DNA from: Streptomyces sp. Q6
GTDB taxonomy: Bacteria > Actinomycetota > Actinomycetes > Streptomycetales > Streptomycetaceae
Reading direction: 5' to 3'
Assembly (NCBI RefSeq): GCF_036967205.1
Contig: NZ_CP146022.1
Location: forward strand, 4,030,001 to 4,094,000
DNA: 64,000 nt
Under the pieces are notes generated by a model, which saw only the letters and a program-made list of their open reading frames with translations, made no database searches and was not told the origin of the DNA. Below are positions 8,929 through 17,964 of the stretch, piece after piece (positions within the stretch are counted from its first letter, which is position 1; the number at the start of each line of letters is the position of its first letter). A program made the position numbers and the translations under genes.

Positions 8929-10368
8929 ATGTCCAGGGAGCAACGCGGGCCGAACGAGAAACTCGGCACCGTTCTCGCCCTCGCGGGAATCAGCAACGCA
9001 GGACTCGCACGCCGCGTCAACGACCTTGGCGCCCAACGCGGGTTGACACTTCGCTACGACAAGACGTCGGTGGCGCGCTGGGTGTCGAAGGGCATGGTGC
9101 CGCAGGGCGCTGCCCCGCACCTGATCGCCGCCGCCATCGGCCAGAAGCTCGGCAGGCCGGTGCCGCTGCACGAGATCGGCCTCGCCGACGCGGATCCCGC
9201 GCCCGAGGTGGGTCTCGCGTTCCCGCGCGACGTCCAGGCCGCGGTGCGGTCGGCGACCGAGCTGTACCGGCTCGACCTCGCCGGGCGCCGGGCGGGCAGC
9301 GGCGGGATCTGGCAGTCGCTGGCCGGTTCCTTCGCGGTGAGCGCCTACGCGACCCCCGCCTCCCGGTGGCTGATAACGCCGGCCGACTCGTCGGTCGCGC
9401 GGGAGCCGCACCATGTGGTGGAGGGCGCCGAGGAGGCGCCCCAGAAGGTCCAGAAGGTCGGCCACAGCGATGTGCAGAAGCTGCGCGAGGCCGCCCAGGA
9501 CGCACGGCGCTGGGACTCCAAGTACGGGGGCGGTGACTGGCGTTCGTCGATGGTGCCGGAGTGCCTGCGGGTCGAGGCGGCCCCGCTGCTCCTCGGCTCG
9601 TACTCGGACGACGTCGGCCGTTCGCTCTTCGGGGCGACGGCCGAACTGACGCGGCTCGCGGGCTGGATGGCGTTCGACACCGGGCAGCAGGAGGCCGCGC
9701 AGCGGTACTACATCCAGGCGCTCAGGCTGGCGCGGGCCGCGGCCGACGTGCCGCTCGGCGGCTATGTGCTCGCCTCCATGTCGCTCCAGGCCACCTACCG
9801 CGGGTTCGGGGACGAGGGCGTCGACCTCGCGCAGGCCGCGATCGAGCGCAACCGGGGGCTCGCGACCGCCAGGACCATGAGCTTCTTCCGGCTCATCGAG
9901 GCACGCGCGCACGCACGCGCCGGTGACGCGCACGCGGCGGGTGCGGCGCTGCGGGCCGCCGAGGGCTGGCTGGAGCGGGCACGGGACGGCGACAGCGACC
10001 CCTCCTGGCTCGGCTTCTACTCCTACGACCGCTTCGCGGCGGACGCGGCCGAGTGCTACCGCGACCTGAAGGCACCGCGACAGGTGCGCCGCTTCACCGA
10101 GCAGGCGCTGTCGAAGCCGACGGAGGAGTTCGTGCGCTCGCACGGCCTGCGGCTCGTGGTGTCGGCCGTCGCCGAGCTGGAGTCGGGGAACCTGGACGCG
10201 GCCTGCGAGCAGGGCACCCGGGCGCTGGAGGTGGCCGGACGGATCTCGTCCGCGCGGACCACGGAGTACGTACGGGACCTGCTGCACCGCCTGGAGCCGT
10301 ACGGGGACGAGCCGCGGGTGGTGGAGCTGCGCGAGCGGGCGCGGCCCCTGCTGATGGCTCCGGCGTAG
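8929..10368 (+). CDS. NsdA/NsdB-like sporulation-associated regulator (TPR-rich)
   Basis: A 479-residue protein. The first ~60 residues are a helix-turn-helix-like segment ([16 protein letters not shown], then [15 protein letters not shown]) typical of the Streptomyces NsdA/NsdB group of developmental regulators. The rest is a TPR-like helical scaffold ([20 protein letters not shown], then [20 protein letters not shown]). Family members act as negative or modulating regulators of sporulation and antibiotic production. Start ATG 8929 follows a G-rich stretch (gaggggtggcgc). From memory SCO4114, annotated sporulation-associated, belongs to this group; the direct target is unknown. Confidence 0.85.
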   Translation: MSREQRGPNEKLGTVLALAGISNAGLARRVNDLGAQRGLTLRYDKTSVARWVSKGMVPQGAAPHLIAAAIGQKLGRPVPLHEIGLADADPAPEVGLAFPRDVQAAVRSATELYRLDLAGRRAGSGGIWQSLAGSFAVSAYATPASRWLITPADSSVAREPHHVVEGAEEAPQKVQKVGHSDVQKLREAAQDARRWDSKYGGGDWRSSMVPECLRVEAAPLLLGSYSDDVGRSLFGATAELTRLAGWMAFDTGQQEAAQRYYIQALRLARAAADVPLGGYVLASMSLQATYRGFGDEGVDLAQAAIERNRGLATARTMSFFRLIEARAHARAGDAHAAGAALRAAEGWLERARDGDSDPSWLGFYSYDRFAADAAECYRDLKAPRQVRRFTEQALSKPTEEFVRSHGLRLVVSAVAELESGNLDAACEQGTRALEVAGRISSARTTEYVRDLLHRLEPYGDEPRVVELRERARPLLMAPA

Positions 10369-10442
10369 GTACTGCGATGCGGGCGTCCCGGTTGGATTGT
10401 CAGTGGCGTCGGGCAAGATGCAGGGCGTGGAGGTGAGGCCTG

Positions 10443-11642
10443 GTGGGGACGGCTGCGTATGACGGGGACGTGCTGGTGGTCGGCGGGGGGATCGTCGGGC
10501 TCTCCACCGCCTATGCCGTCTCGCGGGCCGCGCCGGGGACGCGGGTCGTCGTCCTGGAGAAGGAGGCCGGGCCCGCCCGGCACCAGACCGGGCGCAACAG
10601 CGGTGTGATCCACAGCGGGATCTACTACCGGCCCGGGTCGCTCAAGGCGCGGTTCGCGGTGCGCGGAGCGGCCGAGATGGTCAAGTTCTGCGCCGAGTAC
10701 GGGGTGCCGCACGAGGTCACGGGGAAGCTGATCGTCGCCACCGGGCGCGACGAGCTGCCGCGCCTGCACGCCCTCGTCCAGCGCGGCAGGGAGAACGGTA
10801 TTCCGGTGCGGGAGCTGGGCCCCGCGCAGATCCAGGAGTACGAGCCCGAGGTGCGCGGGCTCGCCGCCATCCATGTCGGCACGACCGGTATCGCGGACTA
10901 TCGCGCCGTCGCCGAGCGGCTCGCCGAGTCGTCCGGGGCGGACATCCGCTACGGGGCCGACGTGGTGCAGATCGACCGGCGGGCCGGGCTCGGCGTGGCC
11001 GTGCGGACGGCTGCCGGGGAGATCGTCCGGGGCCGGGTCCTGGTGAACTGCGCCGGGTTGCAGTGCGACCGGGTCGCGCGCCTGACCGGGGACGACCCGA
11101 AGATGCGGATCGTTCCGTTCCGGGGCGAGTACTACGAGCTGGCCCGGCCCGAGCTGGTGCGGGGCCTGGTGTACCCGGTGCCGGACCCGGCGTTCCCCTT
11201 TCTCGGCGTGCACCTCACGCGCGGCATCGACGGCGGCGTCCACGTGGGACCGAACGCGGTACCGGCGCTGGCCCGCGAGGGCTACCGCTGGAGTGTCGTA
11301 CGCCCCGGCGAGCTGGCCGGGACGCTGGCGTGGCCGGGGTCGTGGCGGATAGCGCGGCAGCACTGGCGGTACGGGGCGGGAGAGCTCAGGCGCTCCGCTT
11401 CCAAGCGGGCGTTCACGGACGCGGTGCGCAGGCTGGTGCCGGCGGTCGATCCGCAGGACATGGTCCGCGCCGACGCGGGGGTCAGGGCGCAGGCGGTGCT
11501 CCGGGACGGGACGCTGGTGGACGACTTCCTGATCCGGGAGGGGGAGCGCGCGGTCCATGTGCTGAACGCGCCCTCTCCGGCGGCCACGGCGTCCTTGCCC
11601 ATCGGCCGGGAGGTCGCGCGACGGGCCCTGGCCCTGCTGTGA
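10443..11642 (+). CDS. lhgO: L-2-hydroxyglutarate oxidase LhgO
   Basis: A 399-residue FAD-dependent oxidoreductase of the DAO superfamily. The dinucleotide-binding motif VVGGGIVGLSTAYAV is at the N-terminus, followed by the family signature HQTGRNSGVIHSGIYYRPGS. PFRGEYYEL occurs in the middle and VLNAPSPAATASLPIG closes the FAD fold at the C-terminus. It oxidises L-2-hydroxyglutarate to 2-oxoglutarate, feeding electrons to the respiratory chain. Start GTG 10443 follows GGAGGT (10428-10433). It is 74 bp downstream of the NsdA-like gene and may be co-transcribed. Confidence 0.92.
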   Translation: MGTAAYDGDVLVVGGGIVGLSTAYAVSRAAPGTRVVVLEKEAGPARHQTGRNSGVIHSGIYYRPGSLKARFAVRGAAEMVKFCAEYGVPHEVTGKLIVATGRDELPRLHALVQRGRENGIPVRELGPAQIQEYEPEVRGLAAIHVGTTGIADYRAVAERLAESSGADIRYGADVVQIDRRAGLGVAVRTAAGEIVRGRVLVNCAGLQCDRVARLTGDDPKMRIVPFRGEYYELARPELVRGLVYPVPDPAFPFLGVHLTRGIDGGVHVGPNAVPALAREGYRWSVVRPGELAGTLAWPGSWRIARQHWRYGAGELRRSASKRAFTDAVRRLVPAVDPQDMVRADAGVRAQAVLRDGTLVDDFLIREGERAVHVLNAPSPAATASLPIGREVARRALALL

Positions 11643-12105
11643 ACGTGCGGGCCGTCGCGCCCGGGGCCCAGGGTCTCCGCCCCCGGCCGAAGCCACCGGT
11701 GCGGCCAGGCCGTCGTGGCCGAGGCTCCGCGGCCCCGCCCCGGACCGAGCCACCTAGCGACCCGACCTTCGTCGCCGAAGTTCCAGGACACCACCCCGGA
11801 CCGAAGCCACCGGAGAGGCCCGACCTTCGTCGCCGATGTTCCAGGGCCCCGCCCCGCCCCGGACCGATCGCCGAGGCTCCGGCGCCCCGCCCCGCCCCCG
11901 GACCGATCGCCGATGTTCCAGGACACCGCCCCCGATCCGGAGTCGCCGGAGCGGCCCGGCCCTCGTGGCGCGGTTCCGGCCCTCGGGACGCGGCCCGGCC
12001 CTCGGGACGCGGCCCGGCCCTCGTGGCGCGGTTCCGGCGCTCCGCCCCGGACCGAAGCCACCGGAGAGGCCCGGCCCTCCCGGAGTCCGTAAAATCAGGC
12101 GCACT
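11643..12105. repeat. 463-bp intergenic region of imperfect tandem repeats
   Basis: The gap between lhgO and trmB is mostly degenerate repeats. A unit close to CCCCGGACCGAAGCCACCGG / AGAGGCCCGACCTTCGTCGC / CGATGTTCCAGG recurs in whole or part about six times from 11740 to 12075. An internal 24-26-bp variant (CGGCCCTCGGGACGCGGCC) is repeated from about 11955 to 12035. No gene is seen, and the open frames crossing it are by-products of the bias. The trmB promoter, if separate, must be near its 3' end. Confidence 0.7.
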
Positions 12106-12906
12106 GTGTCTGAGTCGTCTGAAGCCCAAGCCCACGCCGCCGAGCCCGCCGCCGGCCACGGCCCCGTGCCCGTCCGCCCCAATGAGCCCCGGTTCCCCGA
12201 CGGGCCCAAGCCCGATCCCGCCGGGTCGCACTTCGAGCGGCGGATCCGGAGTTTCCAGCCGCGCCGCAGCCGGGTCACCACCGCACAGGCCGACGCGCTG
12301 CAACGGCTGTGGCCCAAGTGGGGCCTGGACATCGACGGGCAGCGGGTCCTCGACCTGCCCGGGATGTTCTCCGGCGTCGAGCGGATCGTCCTGGAGATCG
12401 GCTTCGGCATGGGCGAGGCCACGGTCCAGATGGCGGCCGACGACCCGTCGACCGGCATCCTCGCCGTCGACGTGCACACGCCGGGCCAGGGCAACCTCCT
12501 GAACCTCGCGGACCAGGCCGGCCTCACCAACGTACGGGTGGCGAACGGCGACGCGATCATCCTGCTGCGCGCGATGCTCCCCGATGACAGCCTCGACGGG
12601 CTGCGCGTCTACTTCCCCGACCCCTGGCCCAAGAAGCGCCACGTCAAGCGGCGGCTGATCCAGCCGGAGTTCCTCTCCCTGGTGGCCGGGCCGCTCAAGC
12701 CGGGCGCCCTCGTGCACTGCGCGACGGACTGGGAGGACTACGCCGAGCAGATGCTCGACGTGCTCACCGCCCACCCCGACTACGCGAACACGATCGCCGA
12801 CGGCGGCTACGCGCCCCGCCCCGATTTCCGCCCGCTGACCCGTTTCGAGGGCAAGGGTCTGGACAAGCAGCATGTAGTGCACGACCTGCTGTTCAGGCGC
12901 CGCTGA
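12106..12906 (+). CDS. trmB: tRNA (guanosine(46)-N7)-methyltransferase TrmB
   Basis: A 266-residue SAM-dependent enzyme that makes m7G46 in the tRNA variable loop. Diagnostic motifs are VLEIGFGMGEATVQMA (SAM motif I), LRVYFPDPWPKKRHVKRR (active-site PDPWPKxRHxKRR) and TDWEDYAEQM. The N-terminal ~45 residues are an Ala/Pro-rich, probably disordered tail common in Streptomyces. Start GTG 12106 (VSESSEAQ) is chosen as the first start past the repeat region; no strong ribosome-binding site is visible, so the exact start is less sure. Confidence 0.95.
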   Translation: MSESSEAQAHAAEPAAGHGPVPVRPNEPRFPDGPKPDPAGSHFERRIRSFQPRRSRVTTAQADALQRLWPKWGLDIDGQRVLDLPGMFSGVERIVLEIGFGMGEATVQMAADDPSTGILAVDVHTPGQGNLLNLADQAGLTNVRVANGDAIILLRAMLPDDSLDGLRVYFPDPWPKKRHVKRRLIQPEFLSLVAGPLKPGALVHCATDWEDYAEQMLDVLTAHPDYANTIADGGYAPRPDFRPLTRFEGKGLDKQHVVHDLLFRRR

Positions 12907-12963
12907 GCCGCAGCGTTCCGACGCCCCGTCGCGGCGCTCCGCATCCCTCGTTAGGGTCAATCC

Positions 12964-14259
12964 GTGGACCCGTACCCCGCCTATCCGCACCACCAGGACC
13001 CCGCCCCCGGCGGCGCGGTCCCGCATCCGCGGTGGTGGGAGCGGAAGGGCGTGCGGGTCACCGCGCTCGCGACCCTGCTCGCGCTGTCCGGGGTCGTCAT
13101 CCTCGCCCTCGTACGCGAACAGACCGGCACCGAAGGGTTCCTGGTCGGGCTCGGGCTGGCCGTGCTGCCCGTCCCGCTGCTCATAGCCGCGTTCCGCTGG
13201 CTGGACCGGGTGCGGCCCGGACCCTGGCGGAACGTGATCTTCTCCTTCGCCTGGGGCGCCTGCGCGGCCGCCCTGATAGCGATCGTCGCCAACAGCTTCG
13301 CGACCCGGTGGATCGAGACCGCCACCGCCGACCCGTCCCGCGCCGACACCCTCGGCGCGACCGTCATCGCCCCGATCGTCGAGGAGTCCGCGAAGGCTGC
13401 GGCCGTGCTGCTCGTCTTCCTCTTCCGCAGACGGGACTTCCACGGGATCGTCGACGGGGTCGTCATCGCCGGCGTCACCGCGACCGGCTTCGCGTTCACC
13501 GAGAACATCCTCTATCTCGGCAACGCCTTCGGCACCGACCAGCTCACGGGCACGGGCCCCGGGCTCAGCTCGGTCACCGCCGCGACGTTCTTCGTCCGCA
13601 TCGTCATGTCGCCGTTCGCGCACCCGCTGTTCACGGTGCTCACCGGTATCGGCTTCGGCATCGCGTCCGTCATGGCGCCCGACCGCGGCCGGGCCCGCCG
13701 CCTGCTGCTCCCGCTCGGCGGGCTGCTGGCCGCGATGGGCATGCACGCCTTCTGGAACGGCTCGTCGTCGCTCGGCGAGTACGGATTCTTCGCCGTGTAC
13801 GCGGCCTTCATGGTGCCGGTGTTCGGCCTGCTGACCTGGCTCGCGGTCTTCGTCCGCCAGCGCGAACTGCGCGCCGTGCGGCAGGAGCTGCCCGCGTACG
13901 TCGCGGCGGGCTGGCTGGCACCGCCCGAGCCGTTCGCCCTCGGCTCGCTCAAGGCGCGGCGCCTGGCGCGGGAGTACGCCGCGCACTACGGCGGCCGGAC
14001 GGCGGCCGCGGCGGTCGCCGAGTACGAGTCGTACGCGACGACGCTCGCGCTGCTCCGCCACCGCGGCCGCAGGGGCCGGGCCGGCGCCGACTACGTCGTA
14101 CGGGAACGGCAGTTGCTGGACGCGCTGTGGGAGCGGCGCGGCTACGCGCGGGCCGCGCTCGCGTACGGGTCACGGGCGGCGGCCCCGGTGTGGCTGCCGC
14201 CGGTGTACGCGGGCCCGGCGCTGACGCACGGCCCCGCGTACAACCCGTACCGGTACTGA
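12964..14259 (+). CDS. PrsW-family intramembrane metalloprotease
   Basis: A 431-residue multi-pass membrane protein of the CAAX-protease/PrsW superfamily. The catalytic EE pair is in VEESAKAAAVLL. Further motifs ENILYLGNAF and GMHAFWNGSS supply the other conserved Glu/Asn and His. Eight to nine hydrophobic segments lie between residues ~30 and 300. The C-terminal ~130 residues are a soluble Ala/Arg/Tyr-rich tail. Relatives cleave anti-sigma factors or other membrane proteins at site 1. Start GTG 12964, 57 bp after trmB. No partner anti-sigma gene is adjacent; the zinc-finger sigma factor at 847 is the only candidate in the window, and a link is speculative. Confidence 0.85.
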   Translation: MDPYPAYPHHQDPAPGGAVPHPRWWERKGVRVTALATLLALSGVVILALVREQTGTEGFLVGLGLAVLPVPLLIAAFRWLDRVRPGPWRNVIFSFAWGACAAALIAIVANSFATRWIETATADPSRADTLGATVIAPIVEESAKAAAVLLVFLFRRRDFHGIVDGVVIAGVTATGFAFTENILYLGNAFGTDQLTGTGPGLSSVTAATFFVRIVMSPFAHPLFTVLTGIGFGIASVMAPDRGRARRLLLPLGGLLAAMGMHAFWNGSSSLGEYGFFAVYAAFMVPVFGLLTWLAVFVRQRELRAVRQELPAYVAAGWLAPPEPFALGSLKARRLAREYAAHYGGRTAAAAVAEYESYATTLALLRHRGRRGRAGADYVVRERQLLDALWERRGYARAALAYGSRAAAPVWLPPVYAGPALTHGPAYNPYRY

Positions 14260-14270
14260 GGACCCGCGAC

Positions 14271-15218
14271 CTACGCGGAAGCCGCCGTCAGCGACCGGAC
14301 CTCGGCGTCGGTCAGCTCCAGGTCCGCGACCGCGAGCAGCGCGGGGAGCTGCTCCACGACGCGGGCCGAGGCGATCGGCGCGGCCACGGTGGGCTGCGCG
14401 GCGAGCCAGGCCAGGGCGACCGTGGCGATCTCGGCGCCGTGGGCCTGCGCGACCTCGTCGAGGGCGGCGAGCACCTTGCGGCCGCGCTCGGTCTCCAGGT
14501 GCTGGCCGGCACCGGCGGCCCGCGCGCTGTCGACGGTGGCGCCCGGACGGTACTTGCCGGTCAGGAAGCCCGACGCGAGCGCGTAGTACGGGACGGCGCC
14601 GAGGCCGGCGCGCGAGGCGATGTCCTGGCGGGCGCCCTCGTACGTGTCGCGCGAGACGAGGTTGTAGTGCGGCTGGATGGCGACGTAGCGGGCGACGCCC
14701 TCGCGGTCGGAGAAGTCGAGGGACTCCTGGAGCCGCGCGGGCGAGATGTTGGAAGCGGCGATGTTGCGCACCTTGCCCGCCTTCACCAGCTCGTCGAGCG
14801 CGCCGATGATCTCCTCGACGGGGATCGTCTCGTCGTCGTCGAAGTGCGTGTAGTACAGGTCGATGTGGTCGGTGCCCAGGCGCTTGAGGGAGGCGTCGGC
14901 GGCGGCCTTGATGTTCGCGCCGCGCAGGCCCTTGAAGTCGGGGTGGCGGGCGACCTTGGTCGCGACGACGAGGTCGTCGCGGTGGCCGCGGGAGGCGAGC
15001 CACTTGCCGATGATGGTCTCCGACTCGCCGCCCTCGTTGCCGTCGACCCAGGCCGAGTACGAGTCCGCGGTGTCGATGAAGTTGCCGCCCCCGGCGACGT
15101 ACGCGTCGAGCACCGCGAACGAGGTGGCCTCGTCGGCGGTCCAGCCGAAGACGTTGCCGCCGAGGGAGAGGGGGAAGACCTCGAGGTCCGAGGAGCCGAG
15201 CTTGCGAAGAGAAGTCAT
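14271..15218 (-). CDS. Aldo/keto reductase
   Basis: A 315-residue NADPH-dependent aldo/keto reductase. The catalytic tetrad is visible: Asp and Tyr in NFIDTADSYSAW, Lys in LVVATKVARH and His in DLYYTHFDDD. The cofactor region includes NIAASNISPARLQ and the TIM-barrel end ALAWLAAQPTVAAPIASAR. The substrate is unknown; the family reduces aldehydes and ketones. Start ATG 15218 (MTSLRKLG) is preferred over an in-frame codon five residues upstream. It faces prsW convergently with only 11 bp between the stops. Confidence 0.9.
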   Translation of the reverse strand: MTSLRKLGSSDLEVFPLSLGGNVFGWTADEATSFAVLDAYVAGGGNFIDTADSYSAWVDGNEGGESETIIGKWLASRGHRDDLVVATKVARHPDFKGLRGANIKAAADASLKRLGTDHIDLYYTHFDDDETIPVEEIIGALDELVKAGKVRNIAASNISPARLQESLDFSDREGVARYVAIQPHYNLVSRDTYEGARQDIASRAGLGAVPYYALASGFLTGKYRPGATVDSARAAGAGQHLETERGRKVLAALDEVAQAHGAEIATVALAWLAAQPTVAAPIASARVVEQLPALLAVADLELTDAEVRSLTAASA

Positions 15219-15347
15219 GTGTCGGCTCAACACCCGGACAGAATGCGATATTCCGTAGACGCCGAGGTCAGCCCCCGGGCACGGGGGAACCGGCAGCCCT
15301 GACGTCGGGGGGTTGCCGCCAGGACCGCCGGAGATCGGGGGCGGACG

Positions 15348-16394
15348 TCAGAGGGTGAGGCCCTTGCCGCGCAGCCAGGCGGCCGGATCGATGCCGGTGG
15401 CCTGCCCGCCGGGGTGGACCTCCAGGTGCAGGTGGGGCCCGGTGACATTGCCGGTGGCGCCCACGCGGCCGATGACGTCGCCGGTGGTGACCTTCTGGCC
15501 CACCGTGACGTTCATCGACGACTGGTGGCAGAACCACAGCTCGGTGCCGTCGTCGAGGGTGAGGACCGTGCGGTAGCCGTACGCGGTGTTCCAGCCGGCC
15601 TCGGTGATGGTGCCGGAGTGGATGGCGTAGATCGGGGTACCTGTGGGAGCGGCGAAGTCCAGACCCGTGTGGTAGCCGGAGGACCACATGGCGCCGGGCT
15701 GCCCGAACGTGCCGGTGAGCGTGTAGGAGGCGACAGGGATCTTGTAGCTCTTGGCGAGCTTGGCGAGGCGCTCGGCCTCGGCCTTCTTGCGCGCCTCCTC
15801 CTCGGCCGCCTTCTTCTCGGCGGCGGCCTTGGTCTCGGCGGCCTTCTGCTTCTCGGCGGCTTCCTCGGCGGCCTGCCGCGCGGCGGCCTCTTCGGCGGCC
15901 TGCTTCTGGGCGGCGTCGGCGGCGTCCTGCTGCGTCTCGGCCTGCTGCATGATGCGGGCGCGCAGCGTCTCGCCGGCGTCCGACTGTCCGCTGCCGGTGC
16001 CCATGGTGGTGAGCGGGGCGGCCGCGGCGGCCGGGGTGGTGTCGGAGTCGTCGGATATCAGCGCGCCCACGCCGGGCAGCGACTTGGCCTCCGGCAGCGA
16101 GTCCTTGACGGCCGAGAGGTCGGGCATGGAGATCTGGACCGCGGGCTTGCCGCCCTGCGCGGTGGCGATGCCGCCCGCGCCGACAGCGGCGATCACGCCG
16201 ACGCCGAGGACCGTGGAGCTGCGGGCGAGTCCGCCGCGCTGCCGTGCGACGCGGTGCTTGCCGCGGACGGGGCGGACGGACTCCTCGGTGGGGTTCCACT
16301 CCTCCCAGCTCTCCTGCTCGACGCCGAAAGCGGGTGCTTCGGCGGAGCCGTAGGAGAACGTGGGGGCCTCGGGGGCAGGCCGGTTCGACGCCAC
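15348..16394 (-). CDS. M23-family cell-wall peptidase under c-di-AMP riboswitch
   Basis: About 348 residues. The N-terminal part is cytoplasmic and acidic, followed by a basic stretch and a TM/signal segment (STVLGVGVIAAVGAGGIATA). A ~70-residue Ala/Glu/Lys coiled coil (AADAAQKQAAEEAAARQAAE onward) leads to a C-terminal LytM/M23 zinc peptidase. Zinc motifs: GYHTGLDFAAPTGTPIYA (HxxxD) and GPHLHLEVHPGG (HxH). It should cut peptidoglycan cross-bridges or activate other hydrolases outside the membrane. The start is GTG 16394 (VASNRPAPEA), 9 nt after AGGAG. Longer starts at 16472/16481 would lie inside the riboswitch. Confidence 0.9.
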   Translation of the reverse strand: MASNRPAPEAPTFSYGSAEAPAFGVEQESWEEWNPTEESVRPVRGKHRVARQRGGLARSSTVLGVGVIAAVGAGGIATAQGGKPAVQISMPDLSAVKDSLPEAKSLPGVGALISDDSDTTPAAAAAPLTTMGTGSGQSDAGETLRARIMQQAETQQDAADAAQKQAAEEAAARQAAEEAAEKQKAAETKAAAEKKAAEEEARKKAEAERLAKLAKSYKIPVASYTLTGTFGQPGAMWSSGYHTGLDFAAPTGTPIYAIHSGTITEAGWNTAYGYRTVLTLDDGTELWFCHQSSMNVTVGQKVTTGDVIGRVGATGNVTGPHLHLEVHPGGQATGIDPAAWLRGKGLTL

Positions 16395-16404
16395 GGGGGC
16401 GCTC

Positions 16405-16600
16405 TCCTTTCCTTCCTTCTCGCCTACCGGGTTAGCTGACGGGTTCGGAGCAGGAAGGTCTCCTACCGACATCGCCGACACATCAACGATGTCCGATTCA
16501 CCCCAAGTTGGTGGTTCCCCGGCTCCCTTGCGGGATTAAGCGTGTGCGCACGGAGCCATCTCTTGTGACGGCTGGGACGACCGCGCTGCGTTATCGAACG
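16405..16600 (-). ncRNA. c-di-AMP riboswitch (ydaO/yuaA type)
   Basis: Minus-strand leader of the M23 peptidase gene. It shows the conserved ydaO blocks in order: CGCTTAATCCCGCAAGGGAG with CCGGGGAACC (about 16548-16512), TTGGGGTGAATCGG (about 16508-16493), then CCGAACCCGTCAGCTAACCC with GGTAGGCGA (about 16448-16420), ending just before the ribosome-binding site. In actinobacteria this riboswitch shuts off cell-wall hydrolase genes when c-di-AMP is high. Boundaries, especially the 5' end, are approximate. Confidence 0.9.
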
Positions 16601-16756
16601 TTAATAGACAGCCGACACTAATTCCAAGCCGTTCCCACTGATCGTTCACGTCTTTGGCCAGGACTTAACAGGCCAAGATCGGGCGGAACGGGTCGACTTG
16701 GCCGAGCACTCGAACCGGCCGCAATCCTGACGGTGCGTCAATTGTTATGCGGAGAG

Positions 16757-17869
16757 TCACGGCCGGCGTACGGCGAGCAGCGCCATGTCGTCGGTCGCGG
16801 CGCCCCCGGTGTGGGCGTGCACCTCGACCGCGAGCGCCGCGAGGAGTTCGTCGGGTCCGGGGAAGAGGCGCCCGCCGAGCCGGGTCGCGGGATCGTAGAA
16901 GACACCGTCCGCGTCCCGCGCCTCGGAGAGCCCGTCCGTGTAGAGCAGCAGGGTGGCCCCGGCGGGGAAGTCCGTCACGGTGGACCGGTCGGGCCGGCTG
17001 CCGAGTTCGCTCAGGCCGAGCGGCAGCGCCGCCTCGTCGGGTCCGACGACGCGTACGGTGCCGTCGCCGAGCAGCACGATGGGTTCGGGGTGGCCGCGGT
17101 TGAGGACGCGGACGACCGTGTCGCCGTGCGGGATCTCGGCGAGCACGGCGGTGGTGAACCCCTCGAAGTCGTCGATGCCGCTGCGCCGGGTGCCCTCGCG
17201 GGCGAGCGCCCGCTCCAGCCGCTGGGCGACCGCCTCCAGACTGCCCTCCTGCTCGGCGGCCTCCCGGAACGCGCCGATGACCACGGCGACGGCGGCGACC
17301 GCGCCCATGCCCTTGCCGCGTACGTCACCGACGACGACCCGGACGCCGTGCGGGGTGTCCTGCACCGCGTACAGGTCCCCGCCGATGAACGCCCCCGCCT
17401 GCGCCGCCTCGTAGCGCGCGGCGACGGCCAGCCCGCCGATCCGCCCGGCCGGCACGGGCAGCACGGCGAACTGCGCGGCCTCGGCGATCTGCCGCGCGGA
17501 CGCGAGCTGTTCGTCGTTGCGCCGCACGATCCGGTTGATGAAGCAGGCCAGCGCGCACACGGTCGCCACGGTGAGGATCTCCGTGATGACGTCGGAGCCG
17601 AACTCCCCCGTGTACCTGCGGTGCACGGCGATGATCAGGACGATCGACAGGACCCCGGTCCAGAGCGTGCCGCGCAGCAGGAAGAAGGGGGCGGCGACCA
17701 GCGGCGCGGCGCTGAACAGGGGTGCCCCGGAGAATCCGGCCGGGGTGAAGTACTCGTAGAGCGCGCCGCAGAGGACGAGCAGGAGCGGCAGCAGCCGGAG
17801 GAAGGTGCGGGTGGCGCCGGTGTCCGACCTGTGGCGATGCTTGTTCCGGCTCCCTCCTCGCTGCCCCAC
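16757..17869 (-). CDS. Membrane-anchored PP2C-type (SpoIIE-domain) serine phosphatase
   Basis: A 370-residue protein. After a basic N-terminus there are three to four TM segments (LRLLPLLLVLCGALYEYF, then LFSAAPLVAAPFFLL, SIVLIIAVHRR and EILTVATVCALACFI). A cytoplasmic SpoIIE/PP2C domain follows from ~residue 140. Metal-site motifs are AFIGGDLYAVQ (usually GGDxYD, here A at the last position), VVVGDVRGKGMGAV, LLYTDGLSEARD and DDMALLAVRRP. Such phosphatases usually dephosphorylate anti-anti-sigma factors; none is encoded next to it. Start GTG 17869 follows GGCGGGAGA. Confidence 0.9.
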   Translation of the reverse strand: MGQRGGSRNKHRHRSDTGATRTFLRLLPLLLVLCGALYEYFTPAGFSGAPLFSAAPLVAAPFFLLRGTLWTGVLSIVLIIAVHRRYTGEFGSDVITEILTVATVCALACFINRIVRRNDEQLASARQIAEAAQFAVLPVPAGRIGGLAVAARYEAAQAGAFIGGDLYAVQDTPHGVRVVVGDVRGKGMGAVAAVAVVIGAFREAAEQEGSLEAVAQRLERALAREGTRRSGIDDFEGFTTAVLAEIPHGDTVVRVLNRGHPEPIVLLGDGTVRVVGPDEAALPLGLSELGSRPDRSTVTDFPAGATLLLYTDGLSEARDADGVFYDPATRLGGRLFPGPDELLAALAVEVHAHTGGAATDDMALLAVRRP

Positions 17870-17964
17870 CGCTCGTCTCCCGCCAGGTCCGCGCCCGCTG
17901 TCCGGGCGTCTCACCAAGGGTTCCCGGCGACCGGGACGGCTGCGAGCAGGGTGGGCCGTACGGG

